A stretch of 64,000 bases of DNA, taken from positions 1-64,000 of the forward strand of contig WEDG01003388.1 in NCBI GenBank assembly GCA_017591395.1, written 5' to 3'. Both the position numbers and the translations under genes were made by a program. Below the pieces are notes generated by a model. That model made no database searches. It was given only the letters and a program-made list of their open reading frames with translations, and was not told the DNA's origin. Shown here one piece after another: positions 45,053 through 57,760 of this stretch; within the stretch, counting starts at the first letter, position 1, and each line of letters starts with the position of its first letter. The DNA is from Schistocephalus solidus (Eukaryota; Platyhelminthes; Cestoda; Diphyllobothriidea; Diphyllobothriidae).

Positions 45053-46735
45053 AATGGCATATAGACCCCCGTAAACTGGCGTGTAAGCTGTCCAGAAGGG
45101 GTCAGAAGGTGTGGACTTTAACCGTACCTTTTCATAGGTCTGACAGCTTCGCATATCCATGCACCTAGTAAAAATTTCCGAAAACTTATACCGATTTAGG
45201 GTTATATGTTTAAATTGAGTGGGTTGTGAAAATTATCTGTTACATAGAGATAAAGACTGTATAAATAAAGTATGTAACAGTAGCCTTTGCCATCCCAATA
45301 ATGCTGAAGATGTGTCTTTATTATTGCTCGGAAGCAAGGTCTTTAAGTTTTTTTTACTTCTGAATCATGGAGGTATATGAGAGATGATTCCCAATTTATG
45401 AAAGCTCGTTTGTGGTTCCTAGGATTTTTCATCAGTCTTGCCTCATAATGTCTAGGACAGCGGAAAGTGAATTTAAATTCTTGCAGTATCCTGCTAATAT
45501 ACTATGAACTAAAGGTCAAAGAGGAGCCTGACAAGAAACTTAATGGATGTTCCTATGCCATTCATGTAGTTACCATCAGGCCAGTTGTTGATGTTTCGAT
45601 CTTCCTATTCGTACTGCACCCTAAAACCTTTTTATTTTTTTAACGAGGCACAGTTAGTAAACTCAAAAGTGATGGGACCGAATACTTCAGTCGCCTAGAT
45701 CAGTTCACATAGAACGATTCAAATGATTTGCTCATGCACCCAGGCCTCATGAGAACCGGTGCCTTTACGTTACAGCGAACATTATGCACGATGCCATTCC
45801 TAGCTGACCTAGCCTAATTTGTTACGGACCCTCTAGGGGAGCAAGAACGAAGCCAGCTCTGCACGATCTTTCCATACCACAGTCAGAATAAAGTATTTTG
45901 AAACTGTTGGGGCGTCCTTAGAGTCGTCGCTTGGAAAGTTGCCATTTGACCCGACAATTCAGTCCTCCTACAGCCAACGAAACAGTATGTAACCCTACTA
46001 AACCGGCAACGAATGTTAATTTTTAAAACTAAGTGGATAAGTTTTGGGTCAGGTTGGCGTGTTCAAATGATCTTGAATTACACGCTGACCTATCCTTCGT
46101 TCCCTGAGTGGGATCGCATATGGCGTTCTTGCCCAGAACCGCATCCTCACAAAAGCAAAATTTAAAAACAACTTTGTCTGTAAGTTAATATTCGGCACCA
46201 ATGAAGACACATTCGTTCGAGTTACGTTACGCCTTCTTCATGAGTTTCCTCAATACGGGTGGATGGAAAGACTCTCAGCCGAAAGCCGGCATCCTGTCAT
46301 CTACGAAATAACTCGGAAATGTGCTCCATCTTAATTTGTACTACAATCACTTCGTATTAATCTTTCTGGCTGTACGAATATTTAAAAACCGAGTGAATGT
46401 TTTGTGTTTCGGCAACTACTTTAGGGTCAGGAACTATAGTGAGTTTTGTGGATAGTTACTGTTAGCAAGTTAAAGAAGGGGATAAGTAGTAATACTCAGT
46501 GGCACGATCATCAAATCAGACTGAAGTTTATTAAATTTCATCTTATAGCATAATTTCAGTAAATCATAAGGAATAACTTCAAAGTATTTTTGTGCTATTT
46601 TTTAGTAATTTTTCTGTATACACATGGTGAATTAGCGCTCATCGATCAAGTAACGGAACATTATTGTCCCGTTGTGCCTTGGGGCTCAAGAGAGAGCCCT
46701 TGCAGTCAGTTACATACCGACTAGTAACATATGCG
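45053..46735. other. no recognised gene; one LINE-tail scrap
   Basis: At 45915-45980 a stretch (GTCGTCGCTTGGAAAGTTGCC) resembles the LINE 3'-UTR block CGTGGCTTGGAAGGTTGCC. The rest is AT-rich and without coding signal. Confidence 0.35.
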
Positions 46736-47350
46736 TGTAATGGCTGAGGACGGCTAATAAGCCAGAAATGGCCATTCTAGTCTGCCTTGTCCTCGTCGGT
46801 GCACCATTAGTTACATATGTTAGTATTCGCTATGCGACCGCCTGCGTGGGCTCTAGTCTGAGCTCCAGGGCACAACGGAACATACATGTTCCTTAATCAG
46901 ATCGGTGGGCCACACACTATCATCATATTCCCGATCACAACCGACAGGACAACGAGCCCGTGGCTCATTGGTAGAGCGTTCGACTCAATAAACGAAGATC
47001 GCGGGTTCTGGCTAATAGGCCAGAATTTCTCATTACGGTCTCCCTTTTATTTTTCAGTTCCACATTATAAACATGGGCTGCATGTCGCTATGCGACCATC
47101 TGTAAGGGCACTAAAGTAAGCTCCAGGGCACAACGGAACATGCATTATCCTTAAGCAGATCGGTGAGCAACAACTATCATCATATTCCCGCTCGCACCCG
47201 ACAAACTAACCAGCCCGTGGCTTAATGGTATAGCATTCACCTCAATTATAAAAGGTCACGGGTTTGAATCCCAGGTGGTTCACACCTGGGATTGTCTATG
47301 ACTTGCCGGTGACAGCTAGTAAGGTAGAAATGGGTATTCCTGTCTCGACT
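46736..47350 (+). repeat. tandem dimer of a tRNA-derived SINE
   Basis: Two copies lie head to tail: AGCTCCAGGGCACAACGGAA begins at 46861 and again at 47119. Each unit has a tRNA-like head and a body with GGCTAATAAGCCAGAAATGG and GCTATGCGACC blocks. A third partial body follows at 47309-47350. The family recurs at 11560-11800 (reverse) and 17727-17790. Confidence 0.7.
47211..47289 (+). other. tRNA-like SINE head with A and B boxes
   Basis: A box TGGCTTAATGG (47218-47228) and B box GGTTTGAATCC (47261-47271) have tRNA spacing. The acceptor stem does not pair convincingly. Right after the B box, CCCAGGTG and CACCTGGG form a perfect 8-bp hairpin. The pair of boxes could serve as an RNA polymerase III promoter for the SINE. 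The equivalent head in the first unit (46969-47010) has a damaged A box. Confidence 0.55.
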
Positions 47351-47393
47351 GTCTTTGTTGGTACTCTATATGTTTCATTTTCACTTCAATTAT

Positions 47394-47395
<2 letters not shown>

Positions 47396-47468
<73 letters not shown>
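47396..47468. repeat. (TA)n microsatellite
   Basis: About 73 bp of perfect TA repeat directly after the SINE dimer. Open frames encoding Ile-Tyr repeats across it are artefacts. Confidence 0.95.
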
Positions 47469-47471
<3 letters not shown>

Positions 47472-48239
47472 GAGTGGCATGAAATTACGACAGCATCATA
47501 CAGTGGCTGCACCGAACAGATAGATTTGATTTCGCTTTCCAGTCCGAGTAAAAGTGAAGGGTAGTAGCGAAGGATCATAATCCCGCTAAGGATTTGACAG
47601 AGTTTTAAAAATCACTCAGTGACTTCAGAAAAATTGCTGGGTCGAGCTGGCCTACTCGAGCAGCTTAAATTAGATCGTTTTATAACTATTCCCATCCGGA
47701 AACTGTGGAGAATACCGATATGGTGGGCTGGAGATGGCTGTAAAAGTGGTATGGCCAAACAAGTGACCTCGACTTCAAACTCGAAAAATTTAGCAAAGCA
47801 TTCTCCAGGTTGATGCTAGGTCTCCTCGTCTGAGCGGCTCTGTTCACAAAGGGAATCTTAATTCCAATGCTGATAAATCGACCAAAGTCGCGGAGCAGAA
47901 TTTCATCCTTCTTTTGTCTATGCGATGCCACTTTACCCTCCCTTTCAGGTAGAAATGACCGTAAAAATTCTGGGTCTGTACAACAAAAAGGAGGCATGGA
48001 GAAGATGACCCCTCTGTAGATACTTTTAAGGCTTGAATCGACACTCCGTCACCGTGGTAATGCAAGTATGGTGAGATTAATCCGCTCAGAATGACTAAGG
48101 CTCGACCACCCCCTTTTCTGTCTTCAACAAGGGCGGTAAGACAAAGTGCGAGAACCACCTAGGCGTAATTCTCGTCGCGGCTGCTGCAAAGGCCTTCAAT
48201 ATTGTCATTTTAGGCAGCCGAAATTGTGCGTGCCTCGAA
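47469..48239. other. no recognised gene
   Basis: Reverse frames of about 103 codons at 47686-48158 overlap in two registers and match nothing known. The stretch may hold the 5' part of the RT relic that follows. Confidence 0.3.
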
Positions 48240-48803
48240 GGCGAGACCCGATTAAGCTAGGTTCCGCAGTGGACTTGAGCGAACCGATTAGATAGTATCA
48301 CTGTGATGCATACTCAACCTTCTCCGCAGCTATCAGCAAGCGGCGGATGTCTGCTTTACGGACTTCGACACCGCGTTCGGTTCCGTTAGTCATAGTTGAT
48401 CCAAGAGGCTTAGGCGTTCTGACAAAATCCATTACTATGTTCAAAGCGTACTAATGCGGCACGATAACGTGAAATCTAGTCAACGATTATTTTTCGAGAG
48501 CGTTCGGTTTTCAATCTGGCATTTGACAAGACTGCATCTCATGTTCAATTTTGTGTACTTTTGCTGGTGGTTTGAGTCTTGGCAGGACCTTATGCTATTT
48601 TTGACGACGTCGAATTTGCACCAGTACTCCGGCTGACTGGCATCGACTTCGCTGACGATGTTTGCATCGTAGAGGCCGGCTGTGATATCTCGGATGAACG
48701 ACTTCAACAGATAAGTTGGTGTTTCAACAATGCTGCGGAAACTCGAGCATCCTTGGGCTGCATATGTAATCATAAGGCAGCCTTCACGGTTAATCACTTC
48801 TAA
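48240..48803 (+). pseudogene. LINE RT relic (different family)
   Basis: The forward strand gives ARFRSGLERTD and CILNLLRSYQQ (the region of GFRPGR..D.I..LR), then ADVCFTDFDTAFGSVSHS (motif A near 48352-48382), LMFNFVYFCWW (motif B end), and TGIDFADDVCIVEAGCDISD (motif C, FADD near 48648-48659) followed by ERLQQISWCFNNAAETRASL. Motif order and spacing fit a LINE RT. Stops and two frame changes show decay. The DFADDVCIV context differs from the zinc-finger LINE (LLFAD-CALN), so it is another family. Confidence 0.6.
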
Positions 48804-51439
48804 AGTTAAGAAACAAACAGGTTGAAACATTTTACGGTCAATTTTTGCCAAATAGACTGAGTAAAGTCGACACCTTTGCCGGAATTTATGCTGCAGACAT
48901 CAGTTTTGCAGGCTTTAGAACGTTTTGTGTGAATCTCTCATGAGATATAACTTTGCACAAAAAGTTCGTTTGCCGAGCAAATTTCTGGCAAGTTCCCCGC
49001 TGTCATCGGTAATGTTGAACTGTAAGCGTGCAAGAGACGAAGAAAACCCGAGGCTCTATAGCCCACATCGATTGTAAATGGTAGCTGAAGAGGAGTACAC
49101 CGACTCCACTCCGACTATGACAGGCAGCACGAATTGTTGCTTATCTGACGACTCAGTCTAAATAAGAGTAACTCGGAAAGGAACTCAAAGCATGGCCAGA
49201 CTCCTCTAAAGAATGCATATTTATTGGGCATTTGGTCCTCGGCGCTCGTCTTTGGAAGAGAGGGCCTGTCGACCTCTCTACATCCGTAACACCAATCCTC
49301 TAACATACCGAAATACCATATGCGACATCACAGATACAGTTTAGTTCAGGTATAAACAAAACATTAGAAGCTGCATGTATGCCAGCACATAATTCTTCCA
49401 CCCCATCAATTGAGGGGGAAAAAGATCTGGTAAAAATTACGTGATAAAACTTCAAAATTCAAAGAAGACAAAATTACCACCACGCCAGAAAGTAAACTTA
49501 ACTAGGAATATTTAAACAGTCAACCAATGAAATTTAACTGCTGTGCTAGGTAAACTCAGCTTTAATTTTACAAGCAGACTTGATTGAATAACAATAAGCT
49601 CTACCAGCATCACGGACACTGGAACTCATAGGAAATGATGTCAGGAGCCCTATTTAAAATATATATGCCCGGGACTAAATTCTCGTTTTTGCAATCTTTT
49701 CTGTGAATGCCATCAAGGTGATTTTCACTGGCATGCACGTAGTCCGAAACATCTGTGGAAAAGACGGCCAGATTGGTGCATACTTCTTGGACATTTTGGA
49801 GTCTAGCATGCTTTTTGTACTCTTCATTTTTCTTCGTGGTGCAAGCAGCTGTCTGGTTTTGCTTATAATTGATCATTTAAACGAAGGGCCTTTTGCCGTG
49901 AATAAGCTTTTGTTGGAAACAGCAAGACAACTTTTGATGAATATACTTGCGTAAATGCTTCTGCGTCCCGAGAGGGTGGTTGACTCTCATAGAGTGATGT
50001 GAAAAGACACTAACAAAATGTTTGTTGCTGCCAAAGGCATCCCGGTTCTAGTCTGCAAAGCTTTGAATGCTTATAGCTGAGAAGTGACGTCTTGAATGGC
50101 CCAAAGCACGTGATTGGAGTTTGAGCGGCTGTTATTCATCGCTGTGCAATCGTTTGCTTGGACTCAGTTGCGAGACAAAAAGAAATCGAAAGTATTCTGC
50201 ACTGCAGTTAGCATCGTCCGTACATGAAATGTTTTCTTTCATCGCAAGACATTTATGCACAGAGGGGTCAATAGTTACCTATCACAACAACTACTTCGTT
50301 GCGGTGATGAGAGCCTTTCTATATGCTCAGTACCCGTGGCCTCACTTGCTACCGATGCCTCATAAGCTATAAAGGAACGTTATGGTAACCTTCTCTATCG
50401 CCAACAAGTGGATTAAATCAAACTTTCTTTCGTCCTCTTCCGAATAATACTCATGGGAGCCTTTTCGGCCGATCTCTATGCCAACCCTACAACTGAATAT
50501 CACATCTTTACAACGATGCTTCGTATACAGTCATGGAAGGGCTGCCCACGCGTTTTCTATGCGAAGCAGATAATACTTTAGTCCACAAATACCTAATTGA
50601 AATAATTTTATCGAAAAGACAACTTACAAATAATCGTGTTATGTTCTTAAACGTGGTACAGACTTTATGCACTGTTTACCCTTTTACAGAGGCTTTTAAT
50701 ACACTGCAGAGATCATAGTTTATTATTGGCCCTCTTCCAATTACCTACGAGGAGATTCTTGCAGCTGACTCTCTTCCACCATATGACAAATTTGAACAGG
50801 CTTTTACAGTACAGAGTTTAGTGCTTTGATATAAAATAGGCAGTGCGAGGAGGAAGACGAGGAATTCATACTATGCACTCTCAAACTCAGCCCAACATGC
50901 ATTTCTGGCAGAACTGAGTGCGTTCCCTGGTTTTTAAAAGTACCCGCCGTTGATTATGGGCAGACTACGTTCTGACCTTTAGCTCCAAGCGAGCGGTAAA
51001 CGCGGTCAACTGGGGGGTCACCGAATTGAAGCTGATGTCAAGCCTGAAAGAAAATGCTTGAGAAACCCTAAGAAAAACATTCAGTTAAAGAAAATTTGAT
51101 GAAAGCCGCAGAACTACGCAGGGGATTGAAGGCGCTGGCCTCACCAATAGTTGTCAAACCAGGCCGACAGCTAGAAGAGCCCGCATAACTGTCCTCAGGT
51201 CATCTTTTTGCAGAGGACCAGTTGCCTTTCATGGAGCCAAGTAAAAATGGCAAAAATTTGAACAGTTTAGAATAGGAGGCGAATAAACAAGTTCATTGTC
51301 AGGAAAGCAATCCAGAAGTGACAGATTTCATCATGGATAACAGTGTTCACACATGGCTCATCTTTATCTATGCGAAAACATGGGGTGAATGTTTGAACGA
51401 TGCGAGCAATGAAAGTCGTGTGTCCTATGGAATGGGCGC
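48804..51439. other. no recognised gene
   Basis: About 2.6 kb of AT-rich DNA with frames no longer than 88 codons and no repeat or RNA gene that I could identify. Confidence 0.35.
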
Positions 51440-51930
51440 AGCATCGGTGACTTTGGCAGGAATTAGTATAAAATGAAGATGACTTGCGCAGCATCATCTA
51501 CTGCACATTCTCCTCCCGCACCCACCGGACGCTGCTGACAAGACGACCGGAGATGGGCTCGAGCGCAATGGCTAAACAGCCCGTCTCTGTGTCCCATACA
51601 CGACCTAGTTCCAGCAAAATTTACCAGATTATCCCAGAAACAAAGGATCGGCTCGATCTCTCGTCTGTGAAGGTACCATAGAGACCACATAAAGAAGGAG
51701 CATTGAGCCTGAACCTCGGGACTCGAGCCAGCAATAAGCATACACAATACTGATCTCGAAAACCAAATTATCCAGTAAGTTGGCAGCCTTCAAAAGCCAC
51801 AACTTGTAATGAATCGTGATAATTCAAAGTGCATCAGATTTATCATAGTAATGACTGCGTTAAAGTGTTGAACTCACTCTATCTCCCCCCTACCCTGCAC
51901 TAGGTGACTGTCCAGGCCTGTCAAACATCT
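51440..51930 (-). repeat. old LINE 3'-UTR copy
   Basis: Reverse-orientation blocks GCGCAGCATCATCTACTGCAC, GACAAGACGACCGGAGA, CCACATAAAGAAGGAGC and TTGGCAGCCTTCAAAAGCCA follow the order of the LINE 3' UTR at 28.5-29.0 kb. The copy is strongly diverged. Confidence 0.6.
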
Positions 51931-52199
51931 GATGTTAGGGTAGACGGTGTACAGTTGTACCGGCTCACAGTTCAAATAATTCTGCGCTGACCGAATAGAC
52001 TTCCTCGGCTGAATTGTGGCCGATATTTGAAAGTACGGTAAGGAAAGAACTCAAGCAAATTATCTACGCCACTTTCCCCGAAGATGCCGATTTGCAGGAA
52101 ATTTGAACAGTGATTTGAGAAAAACAAGCTATAGTTTAAATAAACTCCCCAGCTATCATTTTTCCATTTACCATTCATGTTTTGATCTGCTAATGGATA
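51931..52199. other. no recognised feature
   Basis: Short frames only. Confidence 0.3.
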
Positions 52200-52779
52200 G
52201 CGTGCTATCCTAGGACGTGGGGTTTATGGGGTGTCCAATTAGGGGAAGCAGTGTGCGGTTAGCATTAGGTCGCACAATTTGCCTTCTGCAGCTGGTGAAG
52301 CCAACCCCATGGCCCTTAACTGGCGAGATAAACCAGGTAATGGTATCCGGTGCCGTATGCTCCCATATCCGGTTATTCTGTTCATCTCTCCATCCCCTCC
52401 CTCCCCCTACCCACATTCAAATGTCCTACGGAGAGGGCAACACACAATCACGTGGGCGGCTCAACAAACTGGGGTCGCTTTTCAACTCAACCAGAACTCG
52501 ACCCATAGCGGTTTTCTGCAGTCGTCTTGGACGGTCTATCAGCCATATTTAGGGACAGCACTGCTTACCTTCTTGCGGAGGAAGGGGCTAGAACAGATGC
52601 TCCAAAAATGAAAAGATCAAGTTCTCTACATACCGAGCACAACTGTTAGGTACAACACTCACGGTCAAAACAGTCGAACAAACTACAATCCTCATCCCAT
52701 TCCCCGCTATACCTCACAGAGGGACCCCAAGATAAGCAAACACCAGGTAAGTTAAATATTCTTTTCCTATGTTTACCTG

Positions 52780-53640
52780 CTCGCTGTTATGATTTTGGCA
52801 ATCAAACAGCCCCGAAACTGGAGCACCTACAGGCTACAGATGATAAAACTCAACGTGTGGACACCGTGGTGTCAACTGCGTAAGGTCATCGAGCCCAATG
52901 CCCTGGTCATCTTCGTACGCGAACATCGTCATCACCAGGACTGGCGTTTCGAAATCGAAAAAAAAATGCTAGCAACCTACTTGCCATGAAGAACCGACTG
53001 TGCAAAGCCTACATGGACAACGGGACTGACGCCAACAAAGTGACTTTCTTCAGATGCCGTCGCCTCGTGCAGCAACGAGTACGGGAGATGCAGGACAACT
53101 AGATGGCCCGCAAGGTAGAAAAAATCCCAGGGTACGGAAACGGTACGAAACGAAGAACCATTTCTACTCAATTAAGGCCATCTCTGGCTAATGTATCAAG
53201 CCCCCCTCCCCCCCTCCCCTGTTAAACGCCGACGGAACAAAACTTCGGACGGACAAATCTTAAATTATTAAGCTCTGAGCCGAGCACTTTAGAAGTGCCC
53301 TCAACCACCAATCAGCCACCTCCGACGCGGATAACGACCGACATCCCCAAATGGAAACGAATAATGACCTGGATCTCCCGACTCCCTTACCAGAGCTGAG
53401 CTGAGCTGTGCAACAACGTTAGAACGGGAAAGCGCCGGGATCTGACGCGATTCCTGCTGATGTCTACATTCACGCCAGCCCCCCATTTGATGTACACACT
53501 TACAACGATATTCCAGGAGATGTGGAGCCAAGCAAAATTTCATGGAAATTTCAAAGATGTAATCACCGTCCATCTCTACAAGTGGAAAGGGAACTCTGCG
53601 TTCTGTGTTCAACATCACCGGAAAGAGCTCCACTGCCACG
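52780..53640 (+). pseudogene. linker and RT-finger remnants of the deleted LINE
   Basis: Fragments in several frames parallel 19.9-20.7 kb: WCQLRKVI, FFRCRRLVQQRVREMQD, an EFCTDKS..-like gap, and FKDVITVHLYKWKGNSAFCV at 53540-53610, which equals the FKDATIVHLYKWKGN segment of the other copy. The palm motifs A to C are not present. Confidence 0.6.
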
Positions 53641-53864
53641 CTCCTCAATCGTCTTAGCAGCCACCTACAACAGGTATTGTTTCTGGAAAGTCCGTGGGCT
53701 TCCAACGACACCACAGAATAATCGGTATGATATTCGCTGGCTAACAGCTATACGGGAAGTGCCCAAAGATGCGACGACGAAGGGGATGACATCCACGTCT
53801 CCGAATCCCACAACCGGTGAGATCACTTCTGATGCCCCGTCAGCCACTACCCTCACCATTACCG

Positions 53865-54103
53865 CCAACACGCCCAAAAGTAGAGACTCGATACCGCCTT
53901 TTCCACACTACGATCGCACATTCACCTCAATTATCGGTCTGATCAGTCATTTACGAATCCATCGCACGCAGCTTGATGAACCAATGTCAAGAGCACCAAC
54001 ATACACCCACCACACTCACGTCTGCAGTCTGCGATCTCAACGCAAATTCGGTAACCGCATGGGCTTTTTATGCCCCACGCGCCTCCATAAGAACCTGCGC
54101 TAG
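53865..54103 (+). pseudogene. zinc-finger remnant of the deleted LINE
   Basis: The frame ending at 54103 contains FPHYDRTFTSIIGLISHLRI followed by HRTQLDEPMSRAPT and ends NRMGFLCPTRLHKNLR. This is the same C-terminal layout as the 29.4-30.1 kb copy, but most zinc-binding Cys residues are gone. Confidence 0.65.
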
Positions 54104-54780
54104 AACATCGCCGACTATACGAAATTACTTCTTTTCTCGTCATCAACACCTTCATCACACGTGACCGCACCCAACATCACACAATGTAAGAACACAATCG
54201 GGCAACTCTCACGTAAGTGAGAAGCGTGGTCTTAGGCTCCTTCTCTATATAGCTCCTCGGCTGCATGTTGGATTCGAGCCTGAGACGGTCATGATACGCT
54301 AAACGCAGTGGCTTGAAAAGCTGACAACTGCAGATTAAACTCAGATCTTGCAGTGAGCCCAGAGTGTCTCTGTGGAGTGGCAGACTGGTGGACTGAGAAC
54401 CAGGCTAAACTGGGGCTTTTGTAATGTGGCCTCAGTGCTCTCCCCCTCAGCTGGGAGCCGACCCATCTCCTCATGTTTCTGTTAAAACCTGGTACACTGT
54501 AAGCATATCAGGTTGCGTGTGTGTATATGTGTGGAACGCGTAGAAGTGCTGTTTGGCTTCCTCAGCCCCTGCTCCCGATCCCATCGCCAATCTCTTTTTC
54601 TTCGTCTCAACACAGATCCCAGGAGCGTGAGGGAAGAGCGAATACGACAGTTGCAGTGCAAGTCTACTACCATCATAAACTTAAACAGTCGAGAGTTGTC
54701 GTCCCTGCGCCCACCCTGGTTTTATGCACACAGTCGACCTCGTCAAAATTGACAGTCAAGCTGTCATGCAAGGATTGTAG

Positions 54781-56208
54781 CCTAACAATAGGGTTCTGAC
54801 TTCCCCCTTTAGCTCAACCGCCCTGCTGAACGTAAACTACGTGTCCTTTGATGTCCGTTTTTTCTTGCTTCCTACAGGGTTCATGTTTATGAGACACCTT
54901 GCAGCTTATCAGGTTTAAAGGCAAAAGCATTTAGTTATTGAAAGGTATTAAACAGTAGCCGGAGTGAGAGGGATCTACATGGATGTCAGAGAATATACTC
55001 GCTGATAAACCTATACCCAATTTACTCTGGACCGGGCTTTGGCTGTCGGGCAGTTCAGTTTTTGAAGTTACCTGGTACACCACCCTGTCAGTTTGGCTAC
55101 TGGCTAAAATTCCAGACATGTTTTTCGCCGATATTCTGTCCCTGTTAATCAGTGGGTCCCCCAGAATTCTCTGTGCACTTCAAGTTTTTCCAGCTCCACT
55201 TACCGGCAGGATGACGGTCTTCGTTCTTTACATCTTGGTCCTTACTGTCTATTCGTTGACCACTTTTTCTAAGACTATAGATGGAATATTTAAGACTACT
55301 AATCTTCTAATTACCTCAAAGGCTACCTAAGGACAGACCCGCTCTGCTATAGGCAAAAATGCCCTATTAATGGATCCATCGAGAATGGCATTATAATCGA
55401 ACATCTAGGTTAAAGAAGTAAAGTAGGAAATCGAACTCAGGAAAGGTTGACTAATACCAGTAAAACAGAAGTCAAAAAATAAGATTCCGTGGAATTTCTT
55501 TAGATTGCCGGTTTTACATGGGAATAGATACCCGCGTACTGTATTCGGGGTTACTCTTCTATCCTTCTGTTTATTGTTTCATTAGCATTTAAACTATTGA
55601 TAAAATACGCTCTAGACCGCGAGGTTGATCGGGATCGATCAAGAACAAGGTCTTTTGAGACAGCATCAACAAGCTGTGCCTAGATGTGGCACCAGTCCCC
55701 AAGCCCTCTTATTGATGAGCAGGCATTTGGGTTATATGTATTGAGAGATACTACTGGGTTCCTAATTAGAAGTTGGTGTAAAGTATTTTACCGATTTGAC
55801 CATCGTCTAGAACAAAAAAGGAAGGAACTGAAACTCGAAATAAACAACAGCGGTTGGATTTTCATAATTAAGATGTTAGCATTGGACGGCTTCGACTGGC
55901 GAAATACCCCGTTAACCTGCATGACTTAGAGGAACGCAGGAAACAGTTCAAACTGTTTCCCATGGAAACTGGCAGCGCTATAAACCCCTTTTTTCCTACA
56001 AACCGGTCATCATTTCTTGGGATTGACAAGTGACCGGAGGATGTCTCGCATTCGCCACACGCGATTAAGGATTGCCAAAATAAAAAAATAATAACGACGC
56101 GAAAAAAGGTTACAGCATTTACAAGGCTACCTGGTGAGGAGCCAACAGTTTCGAACCTTTGTCTAGGTCCTATTTAAGCGAAGTGCCAATGACGTATGTC
56201 CCCGAGCC
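54781..56208. other. no recognised gene
   Basis: A 115-codon forward frame (54983-55330) with several hydrophobic stretches is unassigned; it has no adjacent splice signals I trust. Nothing else stands out. Confidence 0.3.
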
Positions 56209-56415
56209 GGACATGAGAACAGGACCCACCTGTAAAATATGTGCCTTTGCGCTGAATTCCGGGGAAATTAGGATAGGATTAAGGGAATATTAGAGGTACG
56301 ATTAGGGTTGCGGTTAGAGTTAGGGTTAGGACACGGGAATCTTTAACCTTCTCGGAATTTAGCGCAAGGTCCCCTGTATTACGTGGGGAGTCTTCTGTTC
56401 CTGTGTCTTGCTGGG
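56209..56415. mobile_element. MITE with telomere-like core
   Basis: The left arm (ACATGAGAACAGGACCC to GCGCTGAATTCCGGGG) and right arm (CTCGGAATTTAGCGCAAGG to TCTGTTCCTGTGTC) are diverged inverted repeats of about 60 bp. The centre is TTAGGGTT/GGTTAG-rich. It belongs with the elements at 14459-14841, 15113-15220 and 57610-57760. The TSD is not clear. Confidence 0.6.
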
Positions 56416-57609
56416 GAAGGGGGGGGCGTGCATATGAGAGTCCGACCTTCAGCTGGATTTTGAGCATAGCTGAATTGCCTGTAAAAGGTTAGTATGTTTT
56501 TATAGCCAACATTTTGAGCCTAAGATGGGCATAAGCGGTAATGATATGAATGACGAAATAATCAAAAAAACTGGGGTTTGTTTACGTCGATGTAACTCCA
56601 TTTCAATGACAACTATCAATACGGCGCATATGCACAGCGCTATTCAGACGGTATGATCTATTGCACCATAATTCTAAACAACCATGGATATCATGCCAAA
56701 GGCACTCAGAAATGCTGGAAACTTATATTTCTCTTATGTACGATCAGAGGGCGCAGAGGTGTTACTCCTTAGGTAACACCACGTCTATTGATACTTATAT
56801 CCATAATCAAAAATACAATTTCCTCTTAGGGCCACCGCAGGAAAGGATTTTCTGTGTAGACTCCCTTTTAAAAGCATCAGGATCTAACAAGTATTCACAC
56901 TCGAATTCAACCGTTAATCTGAAATATCAGGCAAAGAAAATAAAATAAGCTATGTGAGACCATCATAGAGAGACGAGTAGACTCCAGGGCAGATAATTTC
57001 AACCTTGCAATCACGAGCTGGCTCCAGCAAAGCAATTTAGTCAGAAAAACAAGAGTTTATATCAGGGCTCTAAATCATGCAAACTACACAATTAGCCACC
57101 TATCAGTTATAAGTCGTTAACGTTCCAAAATTAAAGAAATCCATGACATATTGTCATCCGTCAAGTTAAGGAAAATGCAAACGGATAATAACAAGGCGTT
57201 TTCCTCAAAATAGAGGTTCCCTGGCTATAATATCGCATGCAAAGACCTAAGGCCTACCAAACGCTGTCGTAATGTTTTTTTAGGTGAAACTGTAGGGACT
57301 GAAAATAGAAGGCCAGCACATAAGCAGTTGTGAGACAGCGTATACTTCCCATATCAATGTGTCCTCGAATTTATTTTCGGATCAGCGTTTCCACGGTCCA
57401 TACATGTTGTTTGTATTAGTTATGAACCACCATATATACACCCTCTTATAACGGGCTGGATTCAGTGCTATCTGCAAAAAGCAGCTCTGGTTGTTTGTCT
57501 TACCTTATCTCTGAATGCGAAAGTCTAGGCCTCAAGAATTTAAAGAAAAAATAAATGGATAGAAATAGCTTTATTGTCCCGCCCCGTCAGGGCAGCCGAA
57601 TAGGACCGT
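56416..57609. other. no recognised gene
   Basis: The longest frame is 95 codons (56661-56948), with no family resemblance. Confidence 0.35.
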
Positions 57610-57760
57610 CTTTCCGCGGTACTACTACGGTGGCATTGCGCTGAACGGCTACCCGTGTCCTAACTCTAACACCGATACCCTTACCCCAATTTCCCTCGAG
57701 TGCAGCGCAAGCCACCTGCATTACAGAGCGTCCGTATTCGCCTGCCCTGTAGAGGGCCCA
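57610..57760. repeat. MITE-family fragment
   Basis: CATTGCGCTGAACGG, CCCGTGTCCTAACTCTAAC and AGCGCAAGCCACCTGCATTA keep the order of blocks seen in the 56.2-kb MITE, with a shorter core. Confidence 0.5.

Larger units (their letters stand above)
52200..54780 (+). mobile_element. zinc-finger LINE copy with large internal deletion
   Basis: The 5' part (52.2-52.62 kb) matches the 5' region of the 18.5-kb LINE, for example ACTGGCGAGATAAACCAGG and TAGGGACAGCACTGCTTACC. The endonuclease is absent: the next block, from about 52740 (CCAGGTAAGTTAAATATTCT), corresponds to the endonuclease-RT linker at 19.85 kb. Linker and RT-finger pieces run to about 53640, then most of the RT palm is missing. Zinc-finger pieces (53.87-54.10 kb) and the 3' tail (to about 54.78 kb) close the element. 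All frames are broken. Confidence 0.65.

Noticed and set aside
47211..47289. A functional tRNA gene
   Set aside because: Both boxes are good, but the acceptor stem does not pair and the sequence is part of a repeated SINE unit.
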